Assembly: GCA_030650525.1 (NCBI GenBank)
Contig: JAUSDQ010000216.1
Span: 1 to 33,098 of the forward strand
Reading direction: 5' to 3'
DNA from: Sulfuricaulis sp.
GTDB taxonomy: Bacteria > Pseudomonadota > Gammaproteobacteria > Acidiferrobacterales > Sulfurifustaceae
DNA length: 33,098 bases
Within the stretch, counting starts at the first letter, position 1. Each line of letters starts with the position of its first letter. The position numbers were made by a program, and so were the translations under genes. The notes under the pieces were generated by a model. That model was not told the DNA's origin. It made no database searches and saw only the letters and a program-made list of their open reading frames with translations. Shown here piece by piece: positions 15,733-23,444 of this stretch.

Positions 15733-16635
15733 ATGTCCTCCAACGACGCGCGACGTTTTTATCCGGCCTTGGCCATGATGATTGGCGCCAGCCTGTGGGG
15801 CGTGATCTGGTATCCCATGCGCCTGCTCGAAGCCGGCGGCCTCGGCGGTATCTGGCTCACGCTCACGCTGTACGGCACGGCGCTGATCGCGAGCCTGCCG
15901 CGCACCGCCCGGGCGATTCCGGAATTCGCTCGGAGCCCCGGTTGGCTGGCGCTGCTGATGCTGGCCGCCGGCTGGACCAACATCGCCTTCGTCGAGGCGG
16001 TGCTGGAAGGCAACATCCTGCGCGTGCTGCTGCTGTTCTACCTGTCACCGCTGTGGGCCACGCTCATGGGCTGGCTGTTCCTGCATGAACGTATCACGCG
16101 CACAGGGTTTGCGAGCCTGGTCATCGCCATGAGCGGCGCGCTGTTGATGCTGTGGAACCCGATCCTCGGCGCGCCGTGGCCGCAGGGCAAGGCCGACTGG
16201 ATGGCGCTCACCGCGGGTTTCGCCTTCGCGCTGTCCAATGTCGTCACGCGCAAGCTGCAGGACGTTTCCATCGAGGCCAAGGTCCTGTCCGTCTGGTCTG
16301 GGGTAATGATTGTTGGTGTCCCTATGATTGTTATCGGATTCGTGATTGATCCAGATTCCATACGAATGCCGCATCCCTCAGGTTCGATTCTTGTAAGCGC
16401 CGTGGCGCTCGGCCTGTTCGGCATTCTTTTAATGACGCTGCTGGTGCAATACGGCGTGACGCACATGCCGGTGCACCGTTCGGCGGTACTGGCCTTGATC
16501 GAACTCGTCGCCGGGGCGATTGCCCAGCAGCTGCTGACGGATGAGGTGGTGACTTTGAGAGAGTGGGTGGGGGGAGGGTTGATAGTGGTGGGGGCGTATC
16601 TTTCGGCGCGGGCGTCATCGCCGAAGGATTATTGA
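15733..16635 (+). CDS. EamA-family (DMT) transporter
   Basis: This 300-residue membrane protein has about ten predicted transmembrane helices in two EamA halves, each of five. LYLSPLWATLMGWLFLHERITRTGFASLVIAMSGALLM is the first half's C-terminal signature, and VALIELVAGAIAQQLLTDEVVTLREWVGGGLIVVGAYL the second's. Such proteins move small metabolites across the inner membrane, often export amino acids, but the substrate is not predictable. The short divergent gap to dapC hints at co-regulation with lysine/DAP synthesis, which is only an inference. It ends with ASSPKDY. Confidence 0.9.
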   Translation: MSSNDARRFYPALAMMIGASLWGVIWYPMRLLEAGGLGGIWLTLTLYGTALIASLPRTARAIPEFARSPGWLALLMLAAGWTNIAFVEAVLEGNILRVLLLFYLSPLWATLMGWLFLHERITRTGFASLVIAMSGALLMLWNPILGAPWPQGKADWMALTAGFAFALSNVVTRKLQDVSIEAKVLSVWSGVMIVGVPMIVIGFVIDPDSIRMPHPSGSILVSAVALGLFGILLMTLLVQYGVTHMPVHRSAVLALIELVAGAIAQQLLTDEVVTLREWVGGGLIVVGAYLSARASSPKDY

Positions 16636-16663
16636 ATACTCATCCTTAACAAAGGAAAAGAAA

Positions 16664-16699
16664 ATGATCGAAAAACCTGGCTATTTCTTTAACGTTTGA
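16664..16699 (+). other. Micro-ORF with strong ribosome binding site
   Basis: AAAGGA sits 7 nt before an ATG that encodes MIEKPGYFFNV and stops at TGA. It follows the EamA stop by 28 bp and runs into the 3' end of the convergent small basic gene. It may be the remnant of a lost gene start or a leader-size peptide. The evidence is just the ribosome binding site. Confidence 0.3.
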
Positions 16700-16869
16700 T
16701 CCAGCACCTTCAGCGCATGCAGTAACCGATCGAAGACGCGCCGCCCCGGGCTTTTGCGTCGGATGGGATTGCCCAGTTTATTATCGGCCCCCTTTTCTAC
16801 GCGCCGCTTTTTTTTACGGCGATCGCGACCGTCAAAGGCCGACTTGTCAGAATTGTCTTTGTTTGTCAT
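16681..16869 (-). CDS. Small basic hypothetical protein (62 aa)
   Basis: The product is 62 residues and very basic, with the run RDRRKKKRRVEK in the first third and LLHALKVLDQTLKK as an amphipathic C-terminal helix. No known family was recognised. GTGGAA stands about 5 nt upstream of the ATG. It lies 69 bp downstream of tusA on the same strand and may share its transcript. Codon use is not obviously unusual. A chance ORF cannot be ruled out. Confidence 0.45.
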   Translation of the reverse strand: MTNKDNSDKSAFDGRDRRKKKRRVEKGADNKLGNPIRRKSPGRRVFDRLLHALKVLDQTLKK

Positions 16870-16938
16870 GGCATTCCACCAGCACGCGCTTGGCCCAATC
16901 GATGTCGCGACGGAAGACGGCGACGTGTCATGATTTAT

Positions 16939-17166
16939 TTAAACCCGCTTCAGCAAAAATTCGAAATCCCCCTCGGGAGTCTTGTTCGACTCGAGCAGGG
17001 TGTCGCCCGAATTTTTTACGTAGGCCTTGAAGTCCGGAATGGATCCGGGGTCCGACGCCAGGACGTGCAGCGTCTGGCCGCTCGACATGGTTTGCAATTT
17101 TTTCTTCGTGCGCATGACGGGTATCGGACATCTCAGCCCGCGCAAGTCCAGTTCTTGATCTGCCAT
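16939..17166 (-). CDS. tusA: TusA-family sulfur carrier
   Basis: This 75-residue protein is a TusA/SirA-like sulfur carrier. LDLRGLRCPIPVMRTKKKLQ holds the CPxP motif with C13 as the persulfide cysteine. The remainder, LHVLASDPGSIPDFKAYVKNSG and the terminal EGDFEFLLKRV, is typical. TusA relays sulfur from IscS for tRNA 2-thiouridine, and related carriers act in sulfur oxidation and molybdenum cofactor supply. No partners such as TusBCD, Dsr or Hdr are present here, so the role stays open. AGAGGAA precedes the ATG at good distance. Confidence 0.93.
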   Translation of the reverse strand: MADQELDLRGLRCPIPVMRTKKKLQTMSSGQTLHVLASDPGSIPDFKAYVKNSGDTLLESNKTPEGDFEFLLKRV

Positions 17167-17241
17167 CGGTTCCTCTCCGGGTACCCGGCCAAGCCGTTGT
17201 CAGCGTAATTAATGAAGCACCTTATAACTATAGATCGCTTT

Positions 17242-17274
17242 CGCAGGGGCGATGTCCTTGACGCCCCGAATGCG
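17242..17274 (+). other. Stable hairpin in the leader of the 37-aa gene
   Basis: GGGGCG 17246-17251 pairs with CGCCCC 17262-17267, and CGCA 17242-17245 with TGCG 17271-17274, separated from the inner stem by three bases on the right. It lies about 135 nt upstream of the small Lys-rich gene. It does not match a riboswitch that was recognised. Confidence 0.35.
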
Positions 17275-17407
17275 CCCAGCACCGAGAAATGGAGGGTGGC
17301 TCAGAGCCAACTATTCAAGTCCCGTTGCCGCTGTAACCCTCGTGGCCACTGGCGATTCGTCCGTTTTACGGGCAATATAACGATCTCAACCAATAAGGAG
17401 TGGACCG

Positions 17408-17521
17408 ATGAGCAAAGGCATGGACAGTAAGAAGCAAACCAAGAAGGAACCGGCCAAGACCATGAAGGAAAAACGCGCGGCCAAGCAGGCCAAGCGGGCT
17501 GCCCGGGGGTCCATGGGTTAA
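17408..17521 (+). CDS. Small lysine-rich conserved-looking protein (37 aa)
   Basis: An ATG with AAGGAG 8 nt upstream starts a 37-residue protein that begins MSKGMDSKKQTKKEP and continues AKTMKEKRAAKQAKRAARGSMG to a TAA, followed at once by a second TAA-like stop region. It is highly basic, lacks hydrophobic segments and would be disordered or helical. Short Lys-rich proteins with an MSKGxDxKK-like start appear, from memory, as hypotheticals in several proteobacteria. The strong ribosome binding site and clean end argue that it is real. A hairpin (17530-17553) follows. Possible roles such as nucleic-acid binding are speculative. Confidence 0.65.
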   Translation: MSKGMDSKKQTKKEPAKTMKEKRAAKQAKRAARGSMG

Positions 17522-17529
17522 TAAAAGTC

Positions 17530-17553
17530 GAAATGGGATCTTGATCTCATTTC
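17530..17553 (+). terminator. Hairpin after the 37-aa gene
   Basis: GAAATG 17530-17535 pairs with CATTTC 17548-17553, extended by a G-T wobble and GATC/GATC toward a tight loop. No long T-run follows, so it would be a weak intrinsic terminator, or a structure between this gene and the convergent gene that ends at 17553. Confidence 0.4.
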
Positions 17554-17916
17554 TACGTTCGGCGGCGATCCGGTTGCGAGCGACGTTGCACGCTGTCTGA
17601 TTGGGCCCTGCGAATTTCTTCGTGGCGTTCCGCGTCGCGTCGATCGTCGTAATGTACAAACCGGCAGCCACAGTTTTTCGCGGTGCCATTCGGCAGCGGA
17701 AATCGGGGCGCCGCTTTTGCGAGGAATCTTTTCGCTTCCAGCGCGCGCACCGCATCACAGGCGTCCTTGCGGTATCTCACCGTGACGGCATGGAAGGGGT
17801 TGGACTGTTGATGCGTTTCGGCAGGGAGACGCGTCGCACGATTTCGTGCGATACCAGTACAGCGCCACGACGGCGGCGATGACGGCCAATGACAAAAATA
17901 ACAGGCCCATGTTCAT
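17553..17916 (-). pseudogene. Membrane-anchored conserved hypothetical protein, apparently frameshifted
   Basis: Two overlapping frames look like halves of one protein. The first half begins MNMGLLFLSLAVIAAVVAL, a single transmembrane anchor, with AAGGAGG upstream, and loses its sense after YRTKSCD. The second half, in the +1 frame, reads NPFHAVTVRYRKDACDAVRA, then KRFLAKAAPRFPLPNG, NCGCRFVHYDDRRDAERH. The pattern FHAV-x-A...A-RFL..AP.xPL...C-x-CxF-H-DRR is reminiscent of small conserved proteins of gammaproteobacteria with an N-terminal anchor. The break must lie around 17825-17860. It may be a true pseudogene or a sequencing error. The second half alone could start at a GTG at 17778-17780, but that would lose conserved residues. 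Confidence 0.5.
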
Positions 17917-18029
17917 CTCTGCCCAAGCCTCCTTAAAAGGCACGCGCCGAATCGGATCGTGCTGAAAATGACCGCTTGGGTGCTGTAACCCGGGTATCTT
18001 CGGGATACAGCGGTCAAAACAGTTGGCCT

Positions 18030-18950
18030 TCAGTTCGCCTGGTTCCTGCTCTTTTTCAATCCCTTTTTGTCGCGATCGTTTTTGTGCGCCACGGCCGTTA
18101 CCGGCGGTAGTGACATGATATACACGGCGATGGCCTGGCGGTCGTCTTTGGTGAGTTGCGTCAAATTGTTATCGATCACCTCGGCCATGGCGCCGCCGGC
18201 GTAATCGCCGTCCGGTGTCGCGCCGGTTTCAAGGTAATCCACCAGATCGCTTTGGCGCCACTGGCCGATGCCGGTTTTTTTGTCCGGGGTGATATTGGGC
18301 ACGGCGTCGCCATCCACGCCGGCGGCGGCGCCGGCAAAACGTAGCGACTCCTTATACCCGCCCAGCAGATGGCGCGGCGTGTGGCATTCGCCGCAATGCG
18401 CCACGGCCGTCACCAGATACGCACCGCGGTTCCACTTTGGCGATTGCTCGGGCTGTGGCTGAAACACGCCGGATTTGAAGAATAACGTCTTCCAGATATT
18501 GAGTGTTTGGCGCGACCGCAGATACCACGGCAGTTTGTGCGGTTGGTTCACCCGCCGCACCGGTTTCTGGCTGAATAGGTAAGTCTTGATGGCGCGAATA
18601 TCGGCATCGGTAAGGCGCGTATAAGAAGTGTAGGGGAAGGCTGGATAGTAAGGTTCGCCCGCGGGGCTTTTGCCCTCGCGCAGGGCGCGCACGAAGTCGG
18701 CCTCGCTCCAGCGACCGATGCCGGTCTCGGGATCGGGCGTGATATTCGGAGTATAAAAAGTACCGAAGCGGGTTGTGAGCGCGCGTCCGCCGGCCAGCGG
18801 CGCGCCCTGATGCTTTTCGTCGGTGTGACAAGTGACGCAACCGGCGGCACGGAACAGATATTCACCGTGTCGCATAGCATTGTCGACGGCCGCGGCCGGA
18901 ACCGCGGCAACGATCAACCCAAGAAACACCGCGACACGGGCGGGCATCAT
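18030..18950 (-). CDS. Exported diheme cytochrome c
   Basis: This 306-residue protein has a signal peptide (hydrophobic to about residue 21, cleavage near AAA-VDN) and two CxxCH haem sites, CVTCH at 38-42 and CGECH at 186-190. The two halves are homologous: each has a GG-x-(L/Y) region, NITPD-x-x-TGIG-x-W and a later L-x-x-D-x-x-A-I stretch, the pattern of diheme cytochromes that pass electrons from periplasmic dehydrogenases. There is no dehydrogenase gene nearby. The C-terminus is Lys-rich (NDRDKKGLKKSRNQAN). The next upstream gene on the same strand, also a cytochrome, ends 20 bp before this start, so they form an operon. Confidence 0.9.
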   Translation of the reverse strand: MMPARVAVFLGLIVAAVPAAAVDNAMRHGEYLFRAAGCVTCHTDEKHQGAPLAGGRALTTRFGTFYTPNITPDPETGIGRWSEADFVRALREGKSPAGEPYYPAFPYTSYTRLTDADIRAIKTYLFSQKPVRRVNQPHKLPWYLRSRQTLNIWKTLFFKSGVFQPQPEQSPKWNRGAYLVTAVAHCGECHTPRHLLGGYKESLRFAGAAAGVDGDAVPNITPDKKTGIGQWRQSDLVDYLETGATPDGDYAGGAMAEVIDNNLTQLTKDDRQAIAVYIMSLPPVTAVAHKNDRDKKGLKKSRNQAN

Positions 18951-18970
18951 AATGTGATTCTGATTCGGTG

Positions 18971-19432
18971 TTACTCCTCTTTCTTGCGGAAATCCTTGTG
19001 GCAGGCCTTGCAGCTTTCACCGACTGCTTTAAAGCTTGCGCCGATCGTCTGCTGATTACCGCCTTGCAGTGCTTTGGCAAAGAGGTCAACTTTAGTCTTG
19101 GAATCTTTCGCGCGTTTCTCAAATTCCACGCGGTTAGACCACACCACGTCTTGGGCTTTGGTGTCGCCAAAGTCGGAATCCTTCGGGAACAAGCCCGGAA
19201 TGTCACCGATCAGTGCCTGCAAGGCGCGCGCGTGATCGGCAAGCTGGTTTTTGTAATCTACCTTGCCTTGAACAATCGATCCGGCCGCAGCGGTATGGCC
19301 GCCGATGGCTTTCATTATATTCTGGCGGTATTTGATGATGTCTTCCGGTTCCGCGGCCTTGAGCGCCATCGGGGCCAGTAAGACAAGCACGAAACTTAAG
19401 GTACACAGACTGCGCATGTTGACTCGCTGCAT
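18971..19432 (-). CDS. Cytochrome c' / c-556 (class II)
   Basis: This protein of about 153 residues has an N-terminal signal peptide (LCTLSFVLVLLAPMALKA-A), a four-helix-bundle sequence, and a single C-terminal haem site CKACH (C141, C144, H145), the mark of class II cytochromes. The starting residues EPEDIIKYRQNIMKAIGGH match the c-556/c' family, where the bundle ligand follows close to the Met/Arg helix start. The ATG at 19432 is preferred because AAGGAGG lies upstream; the longer frame start at 19525 is unlikely. Members bind NO or transfer electrons. It is the first gene before the diheme cytochrome. Confidence 0.9.
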   Translation of the reverse strand: MQRVNMRSLCTLSFVLVLLAPMALKAAEPEDIIKYRQNIMKAIGGHTAAAGSIVQGKVDYKNQLADHARALQALIGDIPGLFPKDSDFGDTKAQDVVWSNRVEFEKRAKDSKTKVDLFAKALQGGNQQTIGASFKAVGESCKACHKDFRKKEE

Positions 19433-19576
19433 CACGGAAATATCCTCCTTGTTGTTCGGGTAAATAAAGACGGTTTGAATCAGCGGAAAAGTCCGCTTGG
19501 CTTGCATGCGTACCGGCTGAAACAAGACGCCGGAAGTAATGATCTTTTCCGACCAGCCGCCGCGGCGAGAGTTCGG

Positions 19577-20296
19577 CTATTTTCTCGAATAATCCCTGTC
19601 TCCGAAGATCGCTGTTCCCACCCGCACCATGGTCGCACCTTCCTTTATAGCTTCCACATAGTCGCCGCTCATGCCCATGGAAAGCTCGGTGAAGTCGGGC
19701 AGGGCGAAGCGCTTACGGCATTCATCGCGCAGTTCGCGCAGTTTGGCAAAACACCGGCGTATTTCCTGTTCCGCGGCGGCATGCGGGCCAATGGTCATGA
19801 GGCCGCGCAGGGACAGGGCGGGGAGATCGTCTTTTATTAATTGTTCAATGAAATCAACCAGCGCTTCGGGAACGACACCGTGCTTCCCGGTATCCCGGGT
19901 GACATTGACCTCAATCAGTATATTAACGGCTGCTGATTGTTCCCGCGCATGTTGGGAAATCTTATGCGCGAGACCCAGACTATCGAGCGAATGCAGCCAG
20001 GAAAAATTTCCCGGAATGAATTTCGCCTTGTTGGTTTGCAAGTGGCCGATGAAATGCCAGGTTATGGATGACTTTGCGAGATGTGAAATTTTTGGAACAG
20101 CTTCCTGTGTGGTACTTTCACCAAAATCTTTTTGCCCGGCGGCGCTGGCAGCGGCAACTGCTTCATATGAATGGGTTTTTGAAACCGCTATCAGACGAAC
20201 TTCATCCTGTTTCCTTCCCGCCAGCTGCGCGGCCTCGGCGATCGATTGCCGAACACGAAATAAATTGCTTGCGATCGCGCCAAAACTTTGGTTCAT
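19577..20296 (-). CDS. yggS: YggS-family PLP-binding protein
   Basis: This 239-residue PLP homeostasis protein has a single alanine-racemase-like barrel. PLP is bound by K40 in AVSKTH. WHFIGHLQTNKAKFI, LMTIGP, and the phosphate-binding SMGMSGDYVEAIKEGATMVRVGTAIFG are present. The loop that usually reads FGENYVQEA is here FGESTTQEA (residues 58-66), replacing a conserved Asn and aromatic. The protein helps keep free PLP low and has no racemase activity. The usual neighbours pilT or proC are absent; the gene stands alone between cytochromes and dciA. Confidence 0.95.
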   Translation of the reverse strand: MNQSFGAIASNLFRVRQSIAEAAQLAGRKQDEVRLIAVSKTHSYEAVAAASAAGQKDFGESTTQEAVPKISHLAKSSITWHFIGHLQTNKAKFIPGNFSWLHSLDSLGLAHKISQHAREQSAAVNILIEVNVTRDTGKHGVVPEALVDFIEQLIKDDLPALSLRGLMTIGPHAAAEQEIRRCFAKLRELRDECRKRFALPDFTELSMGMSGDYVEAIKEGATMVRVGTAIFGDRDYSRK

Positions 20297-20415
20297 AATT
20301 TGTATGTTACCGTGAATCGAAAAATTTTTTCAGTTGTCAACGTTGCGCGCGAAAAAAATTTGATGATAATGATCGTCCGCCGCAAATGGATTAGTTTGTG
20401 CGAGGTGAGTGACAC

Positions 20416-20892
20416 ATGACACGGAATGGACCCAGAAACGCAGGCGCTCATTTACCCACCGCGATGTTAAAGCGGGCCGGCGTGCACATGGACAAACTGT
20501 CCAGCCTGCTTTCCCACTGGCAGACCTGCGTGCGGGAGCCGTTGGTTTCGCATTGTTTTCCCGTCAGTTACGAAAATGGCCGCTTGAGTTTGCGCGCCGA
20601 TACCTCCGCCTGGGCCAGCCGCCTGCGCCACAGCCAGGCGGATATCATGAACGATTTGCGCGCCGATCCCTATTTTCAGGATCTGCAGGAATTATACGTG
20701 CGGGTATTGCCCGAGCGCGCGCGTGCCCAGAATGAAAAGAAACGCGAAGCAATCGTATTGCCCAGCCGCATCCCGGATAACGCCGCCCATCTGATTCAAA
20801 GCGTGGCGGACGATATCGTTGATCCGGCATTGCGCCGATCGCTGATTCGGCTCGCCGGTGCGCGCGACAAGTCGGCACCGTTGAAACGATAA
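20416..20892 (+). CDS. dciA: DUF721 protein, probable helicase loader DciA
   Basis: This 158-residue DUF721 protein is the likely DnaB loader in bacteria without DnaC. The core at about residues 28-85 has LSHWQTCVREPLVSHCFPVSYENGRLSLRADTSAWASRLRHSQADIMNDL, the pattern W...V....A.H..P....-G.L.V...S..WA..L that marks the family. The C-terminal half is less conserved. The ATG follows GAGGTGA at workable distance. DnaB itself is at 6389-7780. The next gene, CapA-like, starts 15 bp downstream on the same strand, so they may be cotranscribed. Confidence 0.82.
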   Translation: MTRNGPRNAGAHLPTAMLKRAGVHMDKLSSLLSHWQTCVREPLVSHCFPVSYENGRLSLRADTSAWASRLRHSQADIMNDLRADPYFQDLQELYVRVLPERARAQNEKKREAIVLPSRIPDNAAHLIQSVADDIVDPALRRSLIRLAGARDKSAPLKR

Positions 20893-20907
20893 TCTTCACT
20901 TACTCCC

Positions 20908-22056
20908 ATGCGCCTGTCGCCCCATGCTGGCGGATTATGGATCCGCACGCTCATCGCGGCGCTGTGCCTTGCCTGCGTTTCTTGTGCCACCCAGGCGCCG
21001 GGACTTACCAAATCGAAGACCGGTGAAGATCTCACGACAGCACCACTTTCCCAACCCGCGCCGGAAGACGCTGAAAGAGCGGATAAGCCTCATTCGGAGT
21101 TTCGTATTGCGGCGGTGGGTGACATCATGCTCGGTGGTACCGCGGCACCGGAACTGCAGAAGTACGGTTACGATTATCCCTTTGCGCAGGTACAGCCGCT
21201 GCTCAAGCAGGCACAGATCGTGTTTGGCAATCTGGAAGGCCCGCTGACCGATGGTGGCGCGTCGGAGGTGAGTAAGCAGTATGTCTTCCGATCCCCGCCT
21301 GACAAGGTCGCTCCGGCCTTGGCACGCGCCGGTTTTAATATCGTCTCGCTCGCCAACAACCACAGCCTCGATTATGGCCCCCAGGGGCTGGCAGACACCC
21401 GTGCGGCGCTGGTAACAGCCGGCATTCACCCGGTCGGTGCCGGAAGTAATGAGGCCGAGGCGCGCGCACCGGTATATATGAAGGCCAACGGGGTCACGGT
21501 CGCGTTTCTGGCGTATTCCCTGGTGTTTCCAGAGGAATTCTGGGCCGGGCCGGAGAAACCCGGTACCGCCTTCGGCCATGAACGCTTTGTGCGCGCGGAT
21601 GTCGCCGCCGCGCAGGCCAAGGCCGATGTCGTGGTGGTTTCGTTTCACTGGGGGCAGGAGGGCAAAACCGAACTGCGCGACTATCAGGTGCAGTTGGCCC
21701 ACGCCGCCATCGATGCCGGGGCCGCCGCCGTGCTGGGCCACCATCCGCACATTTTGCAGGGGGTGGAGCGCTACCGGCAGGGCGTGATTCTCTATAGTCT
21801 CGGCAACTTCGCCTTCGGTTCCTACAGCAACACCGCCACGCGCAGCGTTATTTCACTGCTCACGTTCCGGGACAAGCAATTGCGCGAATTACGCCTGGTG
21901 CCGCTCAACGTGAAGAACGCCGAGGTGGTGTTCCAGCCGAAGCCGCTGGTCGGGCCGGAGGCCACGGAGGTGGTGGAGCGGCTGCGGCAGTTGTCGCAGG
22001 AGCGCGGCACGGATTTGGAAGATCAAGAGGGGACGGCGGTACTGGTTCTGAAATAA
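20908..22056 (+). CDS. CapA-family poly-gamma-glutamate synthesis-type metallophosphatase
   Basis: This 382-residue exported protein has a calcineurin-like PGA_cap domain. GDIMLGG, FGNLEGPLTDGG, SLANNHSLDYG, VVVSFHWGQEG, and VLGHHPHILQGVERY give the metal and phosphate-binding loops. The N-terminus is a signal peptide; the Cys in LACVSCATQ could be a lipid attachment site, though the lipobox is imperfect because C occupies the -3 position. CapA-like proteins are linked to capsule or poly-gamma-glutamate in Bacillus, but in gammaproteobacteria without capBC their role is unknown. No capB/capC are present here. The stop is followed by a repeat (22065-22136). Confidence 0.9.
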   Translation: MRLSPHAGGLWIRTLIAALCLACVSCATQAPGLTKSKTGEDLTTAPLSQPAPEDAERADKPHSEFRIAAVGDIMLGGTAAPELQKYGYDYPFAQVQPLLKQAQIVFGNLEGPLTDGGASEVSKQYVFRSPPDKVAPALARAGFNIVSLANNHSLDYGPQGLADTRAALVTAGIHPVGAGSNEAEARAPVYMKANGVTVAFLAYSLVFPEEFWAGPEKPGTAFGHERFVRADVAAAQAKADVVVVSFHWGQEGKTELRDYQVQLAHAAIDAGAAAVLGHHPHILQGVERYRQGVILYSLGNFAFGSYSNTATRSVISLLTFRDKQLRELRLVPLNVKNAEVVFQPKPLVGPEATEVVERLRQLSQERGTDLEDQEGTAVLVLK

Positions 22057-22064
22057 TATCCGGT

Positions 22065-22136
22065 AACCGCTGTTAAACGCGGATGGACGCGGGTTAAAAC
22101 CATATATTCGGTGTTAATCTGCGTCCTTCTGCGGTT
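22065..22136. repeat. AACCGC/GCGGTT-family repeat, copy 2
   Basis: AACCGCTGTTAAACGC at the left end and TCTGCGTCCTTCTGCGGTT at the right end are inverted relative to each other around a short AT-rich core. It is related to 13431-13515 and 32452-32476, and fills most of the gap between capA and lolC. Confidence 0.7.
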
Positions 22137-22199
22137 CCAAGACGTTAATAATAATGAGGCACTTGTGCTAACGATTCCATCTGTGTTTAATGCCGGGCC

Positions 22200-23444
22200 A
22201 TGATCCGCCCGCTTGAGCTGTTTATCGGCCTGCGTTACACCCGCGCCCGCAAACGCAGCCACTTCATCTCCTTTATCTCGCTCATCTCGATTCTCGGGAT
22301 CACGCTGGGCATCACCGCGCTCATCACGATTTTGTCGGTGATGAACGGCTTCGGCAAGGAACTGCGCGGGCACATCCTCGGGGTGATCTCGCACGTGACG
22401 ATCACCGAAACCAGCGGCACGATGCATGACTGGCAGGCGGTGGCCGGACGCATCAAGGATCCGCGCGTGATCGGCCGGGCGCCGTATATCGTGGGGCAGG
22501 GCATGGTGTCGCGCGGCAAGGCGGTGAGCGGCGTGATGGTGCGCGGCATAGCGCCCGCCGAGGAACCGCAGGTGTCTGAATTCAGCAGCCACATGGTCGA
22601 GGGCAATCTCGATGCGCTCAAACCCGGTGAGTTCGGTGTGGTGATCGGCAACGTGCTGGCCTGGAAACTCGATCTCACGGTAGGTTCGCCGTTGTCGCTG
22701 ATTATTCCCCAGGCGCTGGTGACGCCCGTCGGCCTCATGCCACGCTTCAAGCGCTTCACCGTGGTCGGCATTTTCAATGTGGACATGTACGAATACGATA
22801 GCGGTCTGGTGCTGATGAATATCGACGATGCGGCCAAGCTCTACCAGATGGGCGACCGAGTAACCGGAATGCGCCTGAAGCTCGACGATCTCGACGCGGC
22901 CCCCAAGGTGTCCGAGGTGCTGGCGGCGGGACTCGGGCCGAACTACATGGCGCGCGACTGGACCCGCGAGCATGGAAACTTTTTCCGCGCACTCAAGATC
23001 GAAAAGATTGTCATGTTTGTCATTATGCTGCTGATTGTTATCGTGGCGATGTTCAACGTGGTGTCCACGCTGGTCGTGGTGGTCACCGAAAAACGCGCGG
23101 ACATAGCCATACTGCGCACGCTGGGATCGAGCCCCAAAACCATTCTTGGAATATTTCTGGTACATGGTTCTATTGTGGGAATAATCGGCACGCTGGTCGG
23201 TACCGTCTGCGGCGTCTTGCTGGCGCTCAATGTCGAGGCGATCGTGCAAGGCATCGAGCACGTCTTTAATACCTCCTTTGTTCCGGGTGACGTGTATTTC
23301 ATCAGTAAACTGCCGTCGGATCTGCGCTGGACCGATGTGATGCTGGTATCCGGGTCTTCCCTGATCCTGAGTCTGCTTTCCACGGTTTATCCCGCCTGGC
23401 GCGCCTCCAAGGTGCAGCCGGCCGAGGCGTTGCGCTACGAATGA
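22200..23444 (+). CDS. lolC: Lipoprotein-releasing ABC permease LolC/LolE type
   Basis: This 414-residue inner-membrane protein belongs to LolC/LolE, which extracts outer-membrane lipoproteins. The N-terminus has [32 protein letters not shown], one transmembrane helix, then a large periplasmic domain, and three C-terminal helices with [32 protein letters not shown] and [18 protein letters not shown]. It overlaps lolD by ATGA. No second permease gene follows lolD, so the pump may be a homodimer of one LolF-like protein, or the partner lies elsewhere. The ATG has no clear Shine-Dalgarno site, and a repeat ends about 60 bp before it. Confidence 0.93.
   Translation: MIRPLELFIGLRYTRARKRSHFISFISLISILGITLGITALITILSVMNGFGKELRGHILGVISHVTITETSGTMHDWQAVAGRIKDPRVIGRAPYIVGQGMVSRGKAVSGVMVRGIAPAEEPQVSEFSSHMVEGNLDALKPGEFGVVIGNVLAWKLDLTVGSPLSLIIPQALVTPVGLMPRFKRFTVVGIFNVDMYEYDSGLVLMNIDDAAKLYQMGDRVTGMRLKLDDLDAAPKVSEVLAAGLGPNYMARDWTREHGNFFRALKIEKIVMFVIMLLIVIVAMFNVVSTLVVVVTEKRADIAILRTLGSSPKTILGIFLVHGSIVGIIGTLVGTVCGVLLALNVEAIVQGIEHVFNTSFVPGDVYFISKLPSDLRWTDVMLVSGSSLILSLLSTVYPAWRASKVQPAEALRYE

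Noticed and set aside
16870-16935. Peptide-like stretch HVAVFRRDIDWAKRVLVECHDK on the minus strand between tusA and the 62-aa gene
   Set aside because: The composition looks protein-like but there is no start codon in frame, and the open stretch is only about 27 codons.
17242-17274. Riboswitch upstream of the 37-aa protein
   Set aside because: Only a simple GC-rich hairpin is visible; no match to a known riboswitch consensus was recognised.
22023-23261. Long minus-strand ORF of 412 codons opposite lolC
   Set aside because: Antisense to a clear LolC/E protein; composition is His/Asp/Arg-rich with no motif.
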